Assembly (NCBI GenBank): GCA_052161645.1
Contig: CP197414.1
Direction: 5' to 3' (one strand)
Source of the DNA: Laterigemmans sp052161645
GTDB lineage: Bacteria > Planctomycetota > Planctomycetia > Pirellulales > Pirellulaceae
Length of the DNA: 64,000 nucleotides
The notes beneath the pieces are model-generated. The model worked only from the letters and a program-made list of their open reading frames with translations. It had not been told where the DNA came from and did no database searches. A program made the position numbers and the translations under genes. Shown in pieces: positions 25,678 through 34,633 of the stretch. Within the stretch, counting starts at the first letter, position 1, and every line of letters starts with the position of its first letter.

Positions 25678-27410
25678 GCAACGGCCTGCTTACCGTCCCC
25701 GGCACCGGCTACCGACAATGGTTCATCAGCCACTCGCTCAATCACAACCAAACAAATATCGTCATCGGCGGAGCGGCCGTCAAAGTGCCTCCGCAGGGAC
25801 TGGATCATGCGTTCGGAAACCTCCTTGGCACCGCCCCCTTCAGCGACTCGGTTGCGGACGGTATCGGTGCCAAACTGTTCACCTGCCGCATTCATCGCTT
25901 CGTTCACCCCATCGGTGTACATCGCGACCACATCGCCCGGGTGCAACTGAATCGTCACAGCTTCGTAGCTGAGATCAGCCGCGATGGCGATCGGCATCCC
26001 CGATTCCTCGGCCCCCGGCTCTTCGATCGAACCATCCCCGCGGCGAATGATGGGTGGCATGTGCCCGGCGTTAACGATCGTCACGTTGTCATGCTGAGGA
26101 TCAATCACCATCAACAGGAAAGTCACAAAACGCTCGACGTCAAGTCGACTCAAACGATCGTTGAGTCGTTCCACGGCGACCGCCGGATCGGGCTCGCTGG
26201 CCAGGCAAAACCGAGTCTCGGCAGATAGCTTTGCCATAAACATCGCCGCGGCCACACCATGGCCAACCACGTCGGCAACGACCACTCCCACGCGCCCATC
26301 AGGCAGATGAATGTAGTCGTAATAGTCGCCGCCGATATGATGAGCGGCCGCGTAGTAACTTTGAAAGCGGTAACCGGGCAGTTCGGGAGGTTGCTGAGGC
26401 AAAAAGGCGGCTTGCACGTTCATCGCCAATTTCAGGTCGTGCTCGACCTCCCGCTGCAGCAGCGCCTGCTCGTGCAACTGGGCATTATGAATCGCCACGC
26501 CGGCTTGCGTGGCAACAGCGGCTAACAACTCGGTGTCGCTGTTCTCGAACTTATTTCGCTGGTCGGTGGTGTCAATTTGCAACGCGCCGATCGATTGCGA
26601 TTCGCCATCGAACAGGGGAGCGCAGATCATCGAACGGATGCGAAAATCGGCGATCGATTCGCTGGACTGAAACCGCGCGTCACTGCTAGCATCGAGCGAT
26701 AAAATGGCCGCCCCCTCCGTCATCGCTTGGCGAATGATCGTCCGACTAATTCGCAACGTGGCACTCTCCTCTTGAGCCCTACGCGTTTTCACCCAACGGG
26801 GCACCAGTTCGCCATCATCACGCTGTAAAACGATAAACCCTCGGTCTGCCTGCGGAAAGATCGCAAACAAACCCTCGATCACTTTTGGCAACACCTCATC
26901 TAAACGCAACGCATTGCCCAATGTCTGGGTGATTTGCAACAGGGCCGACAACTTGGTTTCCACGCTGGCCGCCAAGTGCACGCCGCTGCCCGTCTTGCGA
27001 ATCTCCACCTTCGACATCGTGTTGGATTCTTTCGACACAGGCTCGTCGACCAGCATGACCCCAAAACTCGAACCACCCACTTGCCAAGTCGAATCGGTGG
27101 CCAGTGGCGAGGACAGATTCTCCCCGTCGCGAAACTCCAGCTCCACGTCGCAAATCCGGATCCGATCGCCCTGCTGCAACGGTTGCGGCTGGTTGATCAA
27201 TTGACCATTCAGAAAAGTCCCATTGCGGCTGCCCAAGTCCTCCAACCAATAAGCCGTGTCGCGATGTGAGATTTTGGCGTGGTGGCGACTGACAGCACCC
27301 ACATCCACAACCACATCACAGTCCGGATGACGACCGAGTACGGTCGTCATTCCGGCGACCGGAAAGCGTTTCGAATTCGGATCGGAGTCCGGAATGATCA
27401 GATATGCCAT
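25662..27410 (-). CDS. FHA-GAF-PP2C (SpoIIE-type) signalling phosphatase
   Basis: About 582 residues from ATG 27410. Residues 15-90 form an FHA domain (TVLGRHPDCDVVVDVGAVSRHHAKI and DLGSRNGTFLNG). A GAF domain lies at about 145-305 (IFPQADRGFIVLQRD; MICAPLFDGESQSIGALQIDTTD). The C-terminal SpoIIE/PP2C-type phosphatase at about 335-565 shows IGGDYYDYIHLPDGRVGVVVADVVGHGVAAAMFMA with metal-binding Asp residues, and GDVVAMYTDGVNEAMN. It should dephosphorylate Ser/Thr residues, as in RsbU-like partner switching, and read phospho-Thr through FHA. No anti-sigma or anti-anti-sigma gene is adjacent. A frame extending to 27467 would add 19 residues before the FHA start. Confidence 0.92.
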   Translation of the reverse strand: MAYLIIPDSDPNSKRFPVAGMTTVLGRHPDCDVVVDVGAVSRHHAKISHRDTAYWLEDLGSRNGTFLNGQLINQPQPLQQGDRIRICDVELEFRDGENLSSPLATDSTWQVGGSSFGVMLVDEPVSKESNTMSKVEIRKTGSGVHLAASVETKLSALLQITQTLGNALRLDEVLPKVIEGLFAIFPQADRGFIVLQRDDGELVPRWVKTRRAQEESATLRISRTIIRQAMTEGAAILSLDASSDARFQSSESIADFRIRSMICAPLFDGESQSIGALQIDTTDQRNKFENSDTELLAAVATQAGVAIHNAQLHEQALLQREVEHDLKLAMNVQAAFLPQQPPELPGYRFQSYYAAAHHIGGDYYDYIHLPDGRVGVVVADVVGHGVAAAMFMAKLSAETRFCLASEPDPAVAVERLNDRLSRLDVERFVTFLLMVIDPQHDNVTIVNAGHMPPIIRRGDGSIEEPGAEESGMPIAIAADLSYEAVTIQLHPGDVVAMYTDGVNEAMNAAGEQFGTDTVRNRVAEGGGAKEVSERMIQSLRRHFDGRSADDDICLVVIERVADEPLSVAGAGDGKQAVATEAR

Positions 27411-27711
27411 GTCTGCGTGGAGAGTCCGGTTGACGACGCTGAAGTGCTGACATGCGGGGGGCACCAACCCAGCCGCTGATTACTCTAATGCTTCATATTG
27501 TCGATGAGCCGACCCGTTTCGTCAACGAACACCCCGCCAACTAGCCCGATATTTCCCGCCGGGCGAAGCAAAGCAAGCGAAAACATGCCCAAAATATCCC
27601 CGAGAAGTTGCTAAACCACGATCGCACCACCCTGCGGAGCCCACATCAAGCCCGGGGAACTAGCCCCGAGCTCAAGAAGAAAGCGGGAAACACGGCGGCC
27701 GCCATCAGCCG
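27411..27711. other. Intergenic region between the PP2C gene and selO
   Basis: About 300 bases upstream of the phosphatase operon and downstream of selO, so it should hold the operon promoter. It contains a small palindrome, CGGGG AACTAG CCCCG, at about 27653-27668, related in core (CTAGCCCCG) to the repeat at the other end of the phosphatase gene. No gene or RNA recognised. Confidence 0.4.
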
Positions 27712-29349
27712 CTATGAACTGCAGGACAACATCGAGCACCCCGCACGATTGCGTGCCCACTCGGGACGACGAGGGGCCAAGTGCTCAAACTCGGGCTGCT
27801 CGTCATAAGGCCGCCGCAACGCTTCCAGCAATTCCAGCAACTTGCTGGCATCTCCCTGCTCAGCTTGATCAATGGCCAGCTGCGCCAAGTAATTTCGCGG
27901 CACATACTTGGGATTCACGCGGTTCATCCCCTCCGCTCGCAAACCGGCATCACCACCGTCCTGGGCAACGCGATGCTGGTAACTCCGCAACCAAGCTCGC
28001 AGCTTCTCGCCCGCTGGCCCCGCAAGCTCCAAACTCGGCTCAAATGCTGGCAACAACGGAGCGAACCAGTCCGCCGAGTCACTTGCCGCCGACTCACCCG
28101 TCGCAGATTCAGCTGCTGGCACGACCTTCGCTAAACCGCGAAAGAACAACGTCATATCGGCTTCCGTCGCCTGCAACATCTCCCACAGTTCGGCGATCAA
28201 CTCGTCGTCGCTCTCAGCTTGATATTGCTGCAAACCTAACTTGGCGGCCAAACAAGCTTGCCAATCTTGGCGAAACTTTTCCGCGTAGAGATTGATGCCA
28301 GCTTGCAAGCCTGCTTGATCTTCCAACACCGGCAACAAAGCATTTGCTAATTGCACCAAATTCCACATGGCAATCTGAGGTTGATTCGCGTACGCGTAAC
28401 GACGGCCCGAGGCGTCAGTAGTGTTGGGGGTCCAGACTGGATCGTAATCTTCCAACCATCCATACGGCCCATAATCAATCGTCAAACCTAAGATCGACAT
28501 ATTATCGGTGTTCATCACACCATGCACAAACCCAACCCGCATCCAGTGCACCATCAACTCGGCGGTTCGCTGGCAGACCTCGGCAAACCAACGTCGGTAA
28601 AGCTCATCGCGTGAACTCTCCGCGGCGGCGAATTCTCCGGCAAGCTGAGGAAAGTCGGTGGCGATCGTATAATCAATCAACTGCCGCAACACATCCAGCT
28701 CACCCCGCGCAGAGAGAATCTCAAAATTCCCAAAGCGAATGAACGAGGGAGCCACGCGACACGTCACCGCGCCCGGTTCCCGGCGGGGATTTCCGTCGTA
28801 AAACATATCCCGCACTACCTGCTGGCCAGTGGTCACCAAACTCAGCGCCCGCGTGGTTGGAACTCCTAAATGATACATCGCCTCGCTGCAGAGAAACTCG
28901 CGCAAACTCGATCGCAACACGGCCAACCCGTCGGCCGTGCGGCTGTAAGGTGTCGGTCCAGCTCCCTTGAGCTGCAACACCCAACGCTGGCCCTCGCCGT
29001 TAATCCATTCCCCCAAGTTAATCGCTCGGCCATCTCCCAACTGGCCCGCCCAATTGCCAAACTGATGGCCACCGTAACGCATCGCAAATGGCTCCATCCC
29101 GGGGAGCAAACGATTGCCGGCAAAGATCTCGGCAAACTCCGGATCCTCCGGCCGCACGGGCAACCCCAACTCGGCCAGCAATTCGGGCGAATGAGCTAAC
29201 AGCTTGGGCTCCGGCACGGGCGTCGGCTCCACTCGCGAGTAACAAGCGGCAAGCACTTGGCGGCGAAAATTTTGCGGCTCGGGATCTCCCGGTAACGCGC
29301 GCAAAAAACGATTGTCAAACTGAAAGCGATGATCGAGCTGAGTGGACAT
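27712..29349 (-). CDS. selO: SelO (YdiU) protein AMPylase
   Basis: A pseudokinase-fold protein adenylyltransferase that transfers AMP to protein Ser/Thr/Tyr and is linked to redox stress. Family blocks: MRYGGHQFGNWAGQLGDGRAI, LQLKGAGPTPYSRTADG, REFLCSEAMYHLGVPTTRAL, HGVMNTDNMSILGLTIDYGPYGWLEDYD (catalytic and metal-binding). The protein ends in GCSMLSCSS; the C-terminal Cys-Ser-Ser tail is the place where eukaryotic SelO carries selenocysteine, and here it is cysteine. The length of 545 exceeds the roughly 480-aa E. coli form, with a longer middle linker near residues 400-430 (Ala/Glu/Ser-rich). Confidence 0.95.
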   Translation of the reverse strand: MSTQLDHRFQFDNRFLRALPGDPEPQNFRRQVLAACYSRVEPTPVPEPKLLAHSPELLAELGLPVRPEDPEFAEIFAGNRLLPGMEPFAMRYGGHQFGNWAGQLGDGRAINLGEWINGEGQRWVLQLKGAGPTPYSRTADGLAVLRSSLREFLCSEAMYHLGVPTTRALSLVTTGQQVVRDMFYDGNPRREPGAVTCRVAPSFIRFGNFEILSARGELDVLRQLIDYTIATDFPQLAGEFAAAESSRDELYRRWFAEVCQRTAELMVHWMRVGFVHGVMNTDNMSILGLTIDYGPYGWLEDYDPVWTPNTTDASGRRYAYANQPQIAMWNLVQLANALLPVLEDQAGLQAGINLYAEKFRQDWQACLAAKLGLQQYQAESDDELIAELWEMLQATEADMTLFFRGLAKVVPAAESATGESAASDSADWFAPLLPAFEPSLELAGPAGEKLRAWLRSYQHRVAQDGGDAGLRAEGMNRVNPKYVPRNYLAQLAIDQAEQGDASKLLELLEALRRPYDEQPEFEHLAPRRPEWARNRAGCSMLSCSS

Positions 29350-29418
29350 AGCAATGGGTAGAGTGATTGCGAGTTGCTGCGCGAACGCAGAGGCAAGAGA
29401 TTTATTGGGGCCCTCTGA

Positions 29419-30684
29419 TCACTGGGGCCTGTAGTAATTTGGCGAATGCCCCAAGTAGGGTTCCGGATCAAAATACTGTTGTCCCCGCGCCCCCTCGGGG
29501 TCCGCGTGGGGATAGACGTAACCGACACCGTTGCCGAGCTGCTTGGCTCCCTTGTAGTGGGCATCGCGAAGATGCAGCGGCACGGGGATCAACGGTGCCT
29601 CCCGCACGTCGCGGAGCGCTTCGCCGATCGCCACCGTGGCCGCGTTGCTCTTAGGGGCTGAGGACAAATAAGCGACGGCTTGACTGAGTGTAAGCTGACA
29701 TTCGGGCAACCCAATCATCTCACAAGCTTGCATGCTGGCCACGGCCAGCGGCAAAGCTTGGGGGTCGGCGTTACCAATATCTTCGCTGGCCAAAATCACC
29801 AAACGTCGACACAAGAAACGAATATCCTCACCCCCTTCGAGCATTCTCGCCAACCAATAAATCGCGGCATTCACGTCGCTGCCACGAATGCTTTTGATCA
29901 GCGCGCTGGCTAAATCGTAATGATCATCGCCGCTGGAATCATAACCCGTTTGCTTTTTCTGCAGCGAATCACGCACCGCGGCGGGCGTCAACACCACGGG
30001 CGGAGGGCCCCCGCTGAGCACGGCGATTTCCAGGGTCAACAGCGCACGCCGCGCATCCCCTTCGACTTGTGAAGCAATCGCCAACAACGCTTCCTCTTCC
30101 GCTTCCACGGGAATCGTCCCCAACCCTCGCTGGCGGTCCCCCAGCGCGCGGCGGAGCAAAGCGACAATCTCCGCCGGTTGCAACGCCTGTAATTGGAAAA
30201 GCTGGCTGCGGCTGAGCAAAGCCCCATTGATGGCAAAGTGCGGATTGCTGGTTGTGGCGCCCACCAACGACACCACGCCCGCTTCGACATCGGGCAACAA
30301 CGCGTCTTGTTGGCTACGGTTGAAACGATGAATCTCATCAACGAACAACACCGGCCGACCGCCGCCGGCAGCCACTTCGTCTTTCGCCCACGCCAAAATC
30401 TCCCGCAGCTCCTTTACGCCGCTGGTCACCGCGCTAAGCTGTTTGAGGATGCCGCCGGTTTCGACTGCCAACAAGTGGGCCAGCGTCGTCTTGCCCGTGC
30501 CGGGGGGGCCGAACAAAATAATCGACCCCAAACGCCCCGCATCGATCATGCGACGCAGCAACTTGCCTTCGCCGAGCAATTGCTGCTGACCAACAAATTC
30601 GGCCAACCGGCGGGGGCGCATGCGAGCGGCCAGCGGTTCGTTGGCGCGAAGATTTTCCGCTTCACTATCGGCAAATAAGCTCAT
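29419..30684 (-). CDS. rarA: Replication-associated recombination protein A (AAA+ ATPase)
   Basis: RarA/MgsA acts at stalled replication forks and is related to clamp loaders. N-terminal RMRPRRLAEFVGQQQLLGEG, Walker A GPPGTGKTT at residues 59-67, Walker B VLFVDEIHRFNRSQQDALL, sensor 1 VGATTSNPHF, then the SRSQLFQLQAL arginine-finger region. The C-terminal MgsA domain is complete: KKQTGYDSSGDDHYDLASALIKSIRGSD...YWLARML, with the ending GVGYVYPHADPEG and QQYFDP. The length of 421 is normal. Divergent from the DUF1499 gene, with 98 bases between. Confidence 0.96.
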   Translation of the reverse strand: MSLFADSEAENLRANEPLAARMRPRRLAEFVGQQQLLGEGKLLRRMIDAGRLGSIILFGPPGTGKTTLAHLLAVETGGILKQLSAVTSGVKELREILAWAKDEVAAGGGRPVLFVDEIHRFNRSQQDALLPDVEAGVVSLVGATTSNPHFAINGALLSRSQLFQLQALQPAEIVALLRRALGDRQRGLGTIPVEAEEEALLAIASQVEGDARRALLTLEIAVLSGGPPPVVLTPAAVRDSLQKKQTGYDSSGDDHYDLASALIKSIRGSDVNAAIYWLARMLEGGEDIRFLCRRLVILASEDIGNADPQALPLAVASMQACEMIGLPECQLTLSQAVAYLSSAPKSNAATVAIGEALRDVREAPLIPVPLHLRDAHYKGAKQLGNGVGYVYPHADPEGARGQQYFDPEPYLGHSPNYYRPQ

Positions 30685-30782
30685 GTCGACCCTTTCAGGC
30701 TAATCTGATTTCCCCGATCGGTAGACCGGCTGTACCCACGCAACGCCTCTCCCAACTATCTTTCTAATTCTGCAAACTCACT

Positions 30783-31241
30783 ATGCAACGTAGAGCGAAA
30801 ATGACTTGGTTGATACTCCTAATCTCCCTGCTGCCCTTCGTGGCGATCGCTTGGCGAATCGATGATTGGAGCCGCGATTGGACAACCAACACCGCCGCCA
30901 CTTCACCGCAAGCGAGCGACCCTTGGCTGCAACCGGCGACCACGCAACTGCCTGTCGACACGCTGGCCAGTCGCCTCACGGAGTGGGTATCCCAGCAGCC
31001 CGCCTGGTCGCTGCAAACCACCGAGCAAAAAGGCGATGAACTTCACCTTCAGCTGGTTCGCTCCACCCGTTTGCTCCGCTTTAAGGATGACGTCGAAATA
31101 GTGCTCACCGCAACCCCCGCTGGAACAACTGTGCGAGCCAGCAGCGCCTCGCGAGTCGGCAAGGGCGATCTGGGCCAAAACCCACGCAACCTCCGCGAAC
31201 TCATGCAAGCAGTCGCGGAACTCTCCGAACCAACAAACTAA
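30783..31241 (+). CDS. DUF1499-family protein
   Basis: A 152-residue protein with one N-terminal membrane helix or signal (WLILLISLLPFVAIAW, residues 9-24). The C-terminal half carries the DUF1499 pattern RLLRFKDDVEIVLTATPAGTTVRASSASRVGKGDLGQNPRNL. The family is widespread, membrane-linked and of unknown function. It ends two bases from the convergent nth gene. Confidence 0.85.
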   Translation: MQRRAKMTWLILLISLLPFVAIAWRIDDWSRDWTTNTAATSPQASDPWLQPATTQLPVDTLASRLTEWVSQQPAWSLQTTEQKGDELHLQLVRSTRLLRFKDDVEIVLTATPAGTTVRASSASRVGKGDLGQNPRNLRELMQAVAELSEPTN

Positions 31242-31243
31242 GA

Positions 31244-31897
31244 TCACGCCTTTTGATGCGCGAACGGACGCTTGCGGCGAGGATAGAGATGTTGGCAAAT
31301 CTCACAACAAGTGCCATCACACCCCCGCGCTGAACAGTACTCACGTCCATAATAAATGATCTGTAAATGCAAGCGATTCCAACTGCTCTCGGGAAACAAC
31401 TTTTTCAAATCTTGCTCAGTCTGCACGACATTTTTGCCGCTGGTCAGCCCCCAACGCTGAGCCAACCGATGGATATGCGTGTCAACGGGAAAGGCAGGTA
31501 CGCCAAACGCCTGAGCCATCACGACGGATGCTGTTTTATGCCCCACGCCGGGAAGCGATTCCAAAGCGGCCATGTCCGCGGGAACTTGCCCCTCATGCCG
31601 CTCTAACAACAATCCAGCCAATTGAGCGAGCGCGCGGGCCTTCCGCGGCGCCAAGCCGAGCGGGCGAATGATCTCCAAGATTTTGGCCTCACCCAACCGC
31701 TGCATCGTTGCCGGCGTGCCGGCGACGCGAAACAGTTCAGGAGTTACCCGGTTGACCATCTTGTCTGTGCACTGGGCGCTAAGCAGCACGGCCACCAGCA
31801 ACGTGAAAGGATCGCTGTGGTCAAGCGGTATCGGCGGCTGGGCATATAACTCATCCAACCGCCGCAGTACATAATCGGCGCGCTCTTGTTTTCTCAT
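31244..31897 (-). CDS. nth: Endonuclease III
   Basis: A base-excision repair glycosylase/AP lyase for oxidised pyrimidines. The helix-hairpin-helix reads LESLPGVGHKTASVV with the catalytic Lys, and the catalytic Asp is in FPVDTHIHRLAQRWG. LLVAVLLSAQCTDKMVN is the conserved N-terminal helix. At the C-terminus the usual C-x6-C-x2-C-x5-C iron-sulfur ligands are not spaced normally: CSARGCDGTCCEIC has five cysteines at other distances, so the cluster may be altered or absent, as in some bacterial Nth branches. ATG 31897 fits the family start; a TTG at 31918 with GGAG upstream would add seven residues. Confidence 0.94.
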   Translation of the reverse strand: MRKQERADYVLRRLDELYAQPPIPLDHSDPFTLLVAVLLSAQCTDKMVNRVTPELFRVAGTPATMQRLGEAKILEIIRPLGLAPRKARALAQLAGLLLERHEGQVPADMAALESLPGVGHKTASVVMAQAFGVPAFPVDTHIHRLAQRWGLTSGKNVVQTEQDLKKLFPESSWNRLHLQIIYYGREYCSARGCDGTCCEICQHLYPRRKRPFAHQKA

Positions 31898-31947
31898 CAA
31901 GTGACCGCCAAGGATCAAAAGTTCTCCAGTACGCTATCCAACACGCA

Positions 31948-32685
31948 CTACGCCAGGCGAGGCAGGGCGGGAAAGGAGAGGGTAAATTTTGTGCCTCGCC
32001 CCAATTCACTCTGCACCGTGATTCGCCCCCCATGGGCTTCAATAATCTTCCGAGCGGTCGGCAAACCAAGTCCCGATCCGGCGTGCTTGGTGCTGTAAAA
32101 CGGCTCGAACATGTGCATCGCCGTGCTATCGTCCATGCCTTCGCCGGTGTCAATTAGATCCAACGCCACCCCACCCGGCGTGCTGTGCGTGCGGGCCACC
32201 AATTCGCCTCCGTCCGGCATCGCCTCAATGGCGTTCTTGACCAGATTCATGAGGGCCGCTTGCAGCGTATCGCTATGCATCATCACGCGGGGCAAATCAG
32301 GATCTAGATATCGTAAAATCTCCACTTCCGAAGCATCCGCTTGAGCCTGATAAGCTCGTAAGACGCGATCGATTTGATCATTCAAGCTGCCAGATGTCAG
32401 GTCCATATCGCGGAGTCGGGCGAACCGCAAAAAGTCAGCCAACAAGCGTTCCATCCGCTCGCACTGCTGGCGAACGATATCGACCTTATCGAGCGCGCGA
32501 CGCCGCATCGGTTGTTCAACATCATATAAATCCTCACTCAGCAAATCGATGTTCATATGAATCACCGAGAGTGGATTTTTGATTTCGTGCGCCAGAGAAC
32601 CAGCCAATTCGGCTAGTTCCTCATAACGCCGACGCATGGGATCGACCAGCGTGTCGTCATCCCCAGCAGCCATCTCACTGTCCAT
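31948..32685 (-). CDS. Soluble sensor histidine kinase
   Basis: A compact 245-residue two-component kinase without membrane segments or a recognisable sensor domain. The H-box is ELAGSLAHEIKNPLSVIH (phospho-accepting His near residue 36). The ATP-binding domain shows the N box LMNLVKNAIEAMPDGG, G1 DLIDTGEGMDD, F box FEPFYSTK and G2 GSGLGLPTARKIIEAHGG. The short N-terminus (GDDDTLVDPMRRRYEEL) may be a dimer-forming helix, so the input is probably another protein. No response regulator gene is adjacent. It starts 15 bases from the pepF stop, in the same direction. Confidence 0.9.
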   Translation of the reverse strand: MDSEMAAGDDDTLVDPMRRRYEELAELAGSLAHEIKNPLSVIHMNIDLLSEDLYDVEQPMRRRALDKVDIVRQQCERMERLLADFLRFARLRDMDLTSGSLNDQIDRVLRAYQAQADASEVEILRYLDPDLPRVMMHSDTLQAALMNLVKNAIEAMPDGGELVARTHSTPGGVALDLIDTGEGMDDSTAMHMFEPFYSTKHAGSGLGLPTARKIIEAHGGRITVQSELGRGTKFTLSFPALPRLA

Positions 32686-32699
32686 CCTACAACCTTCGG

Positions 32700-34502
32700 T
32701 TAGAGCAGGCTGTCCAGCTGGGCGGTCAAGTCCTTAAACCGCGCCAAAGTCACAGCGACCGGCTCCGGTTGAGTCATGTCGACACCAGCATCACGAAGCA
32801 AATCCAACGGTTCTTTACTGCAGCCACCGGAGAGGAATTTCAAATAATCATCCAGCTCCTGCTGCCCGCCAGCCAGCACCCGGCGAGAGAGGGCAACCGC
32901 CGCACTCAGCCCCGTGGCATACTTGTAAACATAGAAAGCGCGATAGAAATGCGGGATGCGAAAACATTCCAGCTCGAGCTCTTTGTCAATGGTAAAGTCG
33001 GGGCCGAAGTAAGCTGTCAATAACTCCCGATAAGTCGCGCGAAAAGAACCGACAGTCAACGGTTCACCCGCTTCGGCCATCTCATGGATCCGTTTTTCAA
33101 ACTCAGCAAACATCGTCTGCCGAATCACGGTCCCGCGGATGCTGTCGAGCTCTTGATTAATTAAATAAGCACGCTCACGGTCATCGGTAACCGTCTTCAG
33201 TAAATGCTCCGTAAGAAGCTGTTCGTTAAAGGTGCTAGCCACCTCGGCAACAAAGATCGTGTAGTTGTAATACTCAAACGGCTGGTGCTTCGCCGAGTAC
33301 CAACTGTGCATCGAATGACCCGCTTCATGAGCCAGCGTGAAAACATCATTCAACACTTGCTCTTTGAAGTTCATCAAGATGTAAGGATCACCATCGTAAG
33401 TCCCGCAAGAGAAAGCGCCACTTTGCTTGCCACGATTGGGATACCGGTCACACCAGCGCCGCCGCAAACCCTCCTCCAACACTTGTAAATATTGTGAACC
33501 GAGCGGTTCCAGGGCAGCCAATATCGTATCGACCGCTTGATCCCAAGTGTGACGCTTTTGAATGTCGGAAAGAATCGGCACGTAAGTGTCGTAATGATGA
33601 ATCTCCGACATACCCATCTTGCGACGACGGACATCGAAGTATTCATGGACCACGGGCAGCGAATCGCGGACCGCGGTGATTAGATTGTCATACACGGAAA
33701 CCGGCACGTTATCCGGGAATAAAGCCGCTTCCAGACTGCTGGAATAATTGCGGACTCGCGCGTAATAGACGTCTCGATGCGTCGAACCAGCCAAGGTGGC
33801 GGATAGGGTGTTTTCATGCGCCGTGAATTGGGCGTAGTACTGATGGAACGCGCGGCGACGTGTGTCACGATCGGGATTAATTAGCAATTGCCCAAACGTG
33901 GCGTTGGTAAGCTCCAGCGTGTGGCCGGTCGTATCGGTGATCTCGCCAAACTTAAGATCAGCGTCGTTCAGCTGTCGAAAAGCGGTCGAAGCGGTCGCCG
34001 CCATCTCACCCTGCATGGCCAGCAAGCGTTCCTCACGGTCGCTGAGCGTATGGGGACGGTACCGCAACAATCGCTCGAGGCTGAGTCGAAAACGCTCCAG
34101 CACCGGTTGCTGCAACATGGCGTCCATTTGCTCGGGCGGAATGGCAAGTATTTCCGGACGGATAAAACTAGCCGCCTCAGAGGCCTGGGTGACCAGTGAG
34201 CGAAAGCGATTTTGCATCGCCTGGTAGGTGTCGCTGGTTTGATCCTCAGTGGTCCGCAAGAACGCGTACGTCCCCACGCCTTCAGCCAACCGATCAAAAA
34301 TGCTGTCGTAGTCCAACAACTCGGCCAAGACCTCAGCCGACTCTCCCAAGCGGCCTCGGTACTGCTGGAAATGCCCAATCATTCCCTTCAGTTTGCCAAA
34401 ACCGGCCTCCCAGGCAGTGTCGTCGGCGTAGAGACTGGACAGATCCCAGGTATCGTCCGTGGGAACTTCGCTGCGGTTCGGTAACGTGGTGGCGGTAGAC
34501 AC
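32700..34502 (-). CDS. pepF: Oligoendopeptidase F (M3 metallopeptidase)
   Basis: A cytoplasmic zinc peptidase that cuts short peptides. The zinc site is TLAHEAGHSMHSWYS, HExxH near residue 388, with the downstream Glu in FVAEVASTFNEQL. The M3B N-terminal domain begins at WDLSSLYADDTAWEAGF. GTYDGDPYILMNF and the C-terminal FYVYKYATGLSAAVALSRRVL are typical. The length of 600 matches PepF. The start is GTG; GGAGG lies about 13 bases upstream, a little far. The gene may be cotranscribed with the histidine kinase gene downstream. Confidence 0.95.
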   Translation of the reverse strand: MSTATTLPNRSEVPTDDTWDLSSLYADDTAWEAGFGKLKGMIGHFQQYRGRLGESAEVLAELLDYDSIFDRLAEGVGTYAFLRTTEDQTSDTYQAMQNRFRSLVTQASEAASFIRPEILAIPPEQMDAMLQQPVLERFRLSLERLLRYRPHTLSDREERLLAMQGEMAATASTAFRQLNDADLKFGEITDTTGHTLELTNATFGQLLINPDRDTRRRAFHQYYAQFTAHENTLSATLAGSTHRDVYYARVRNYSSSLEAALFPDNVPVSVYDNLITAVRDSLPVVHEYFDVRRRKMGMSEIHHYDTYVPILSDIQKRHTWDQAVDTILAALEPLGSQYLQVLEEGLRRRWCDRYPNRGKQSGAFSCGTYDGDPYILMNFKEQVLNDVFTLAHEAGHSMHSWYSAKHQPFEYYNYTIFVAEVASTFNEQLLTEHLLKTVTDDRERAYLINQELDSIRGTVIRQTMFAEFEKRIHEMAEAGEPLTVGSFRATYRELLTAYFGPDFTIDKELELECFRIPHFYRAFYVYKYATGLSAAVALSRRVLAGGQQELDDYLKFLSGGCSKEPLDLLRDAGVDMTQPEPVAVTLARFKDLTAQLDSLL

Positions 34503-34633
34503 GGTTATTGTCGACTCCTCCGTGGATCAGGGTCCTCAGGTTGTGAAGCCGAAAGTTTACCAAATTGTCTCGCGCGTTTGACGCCCCCGCAAAAATTAGC
34601 TGACCGCCATGCAAAGGCCATGCGTCAGCCCAG

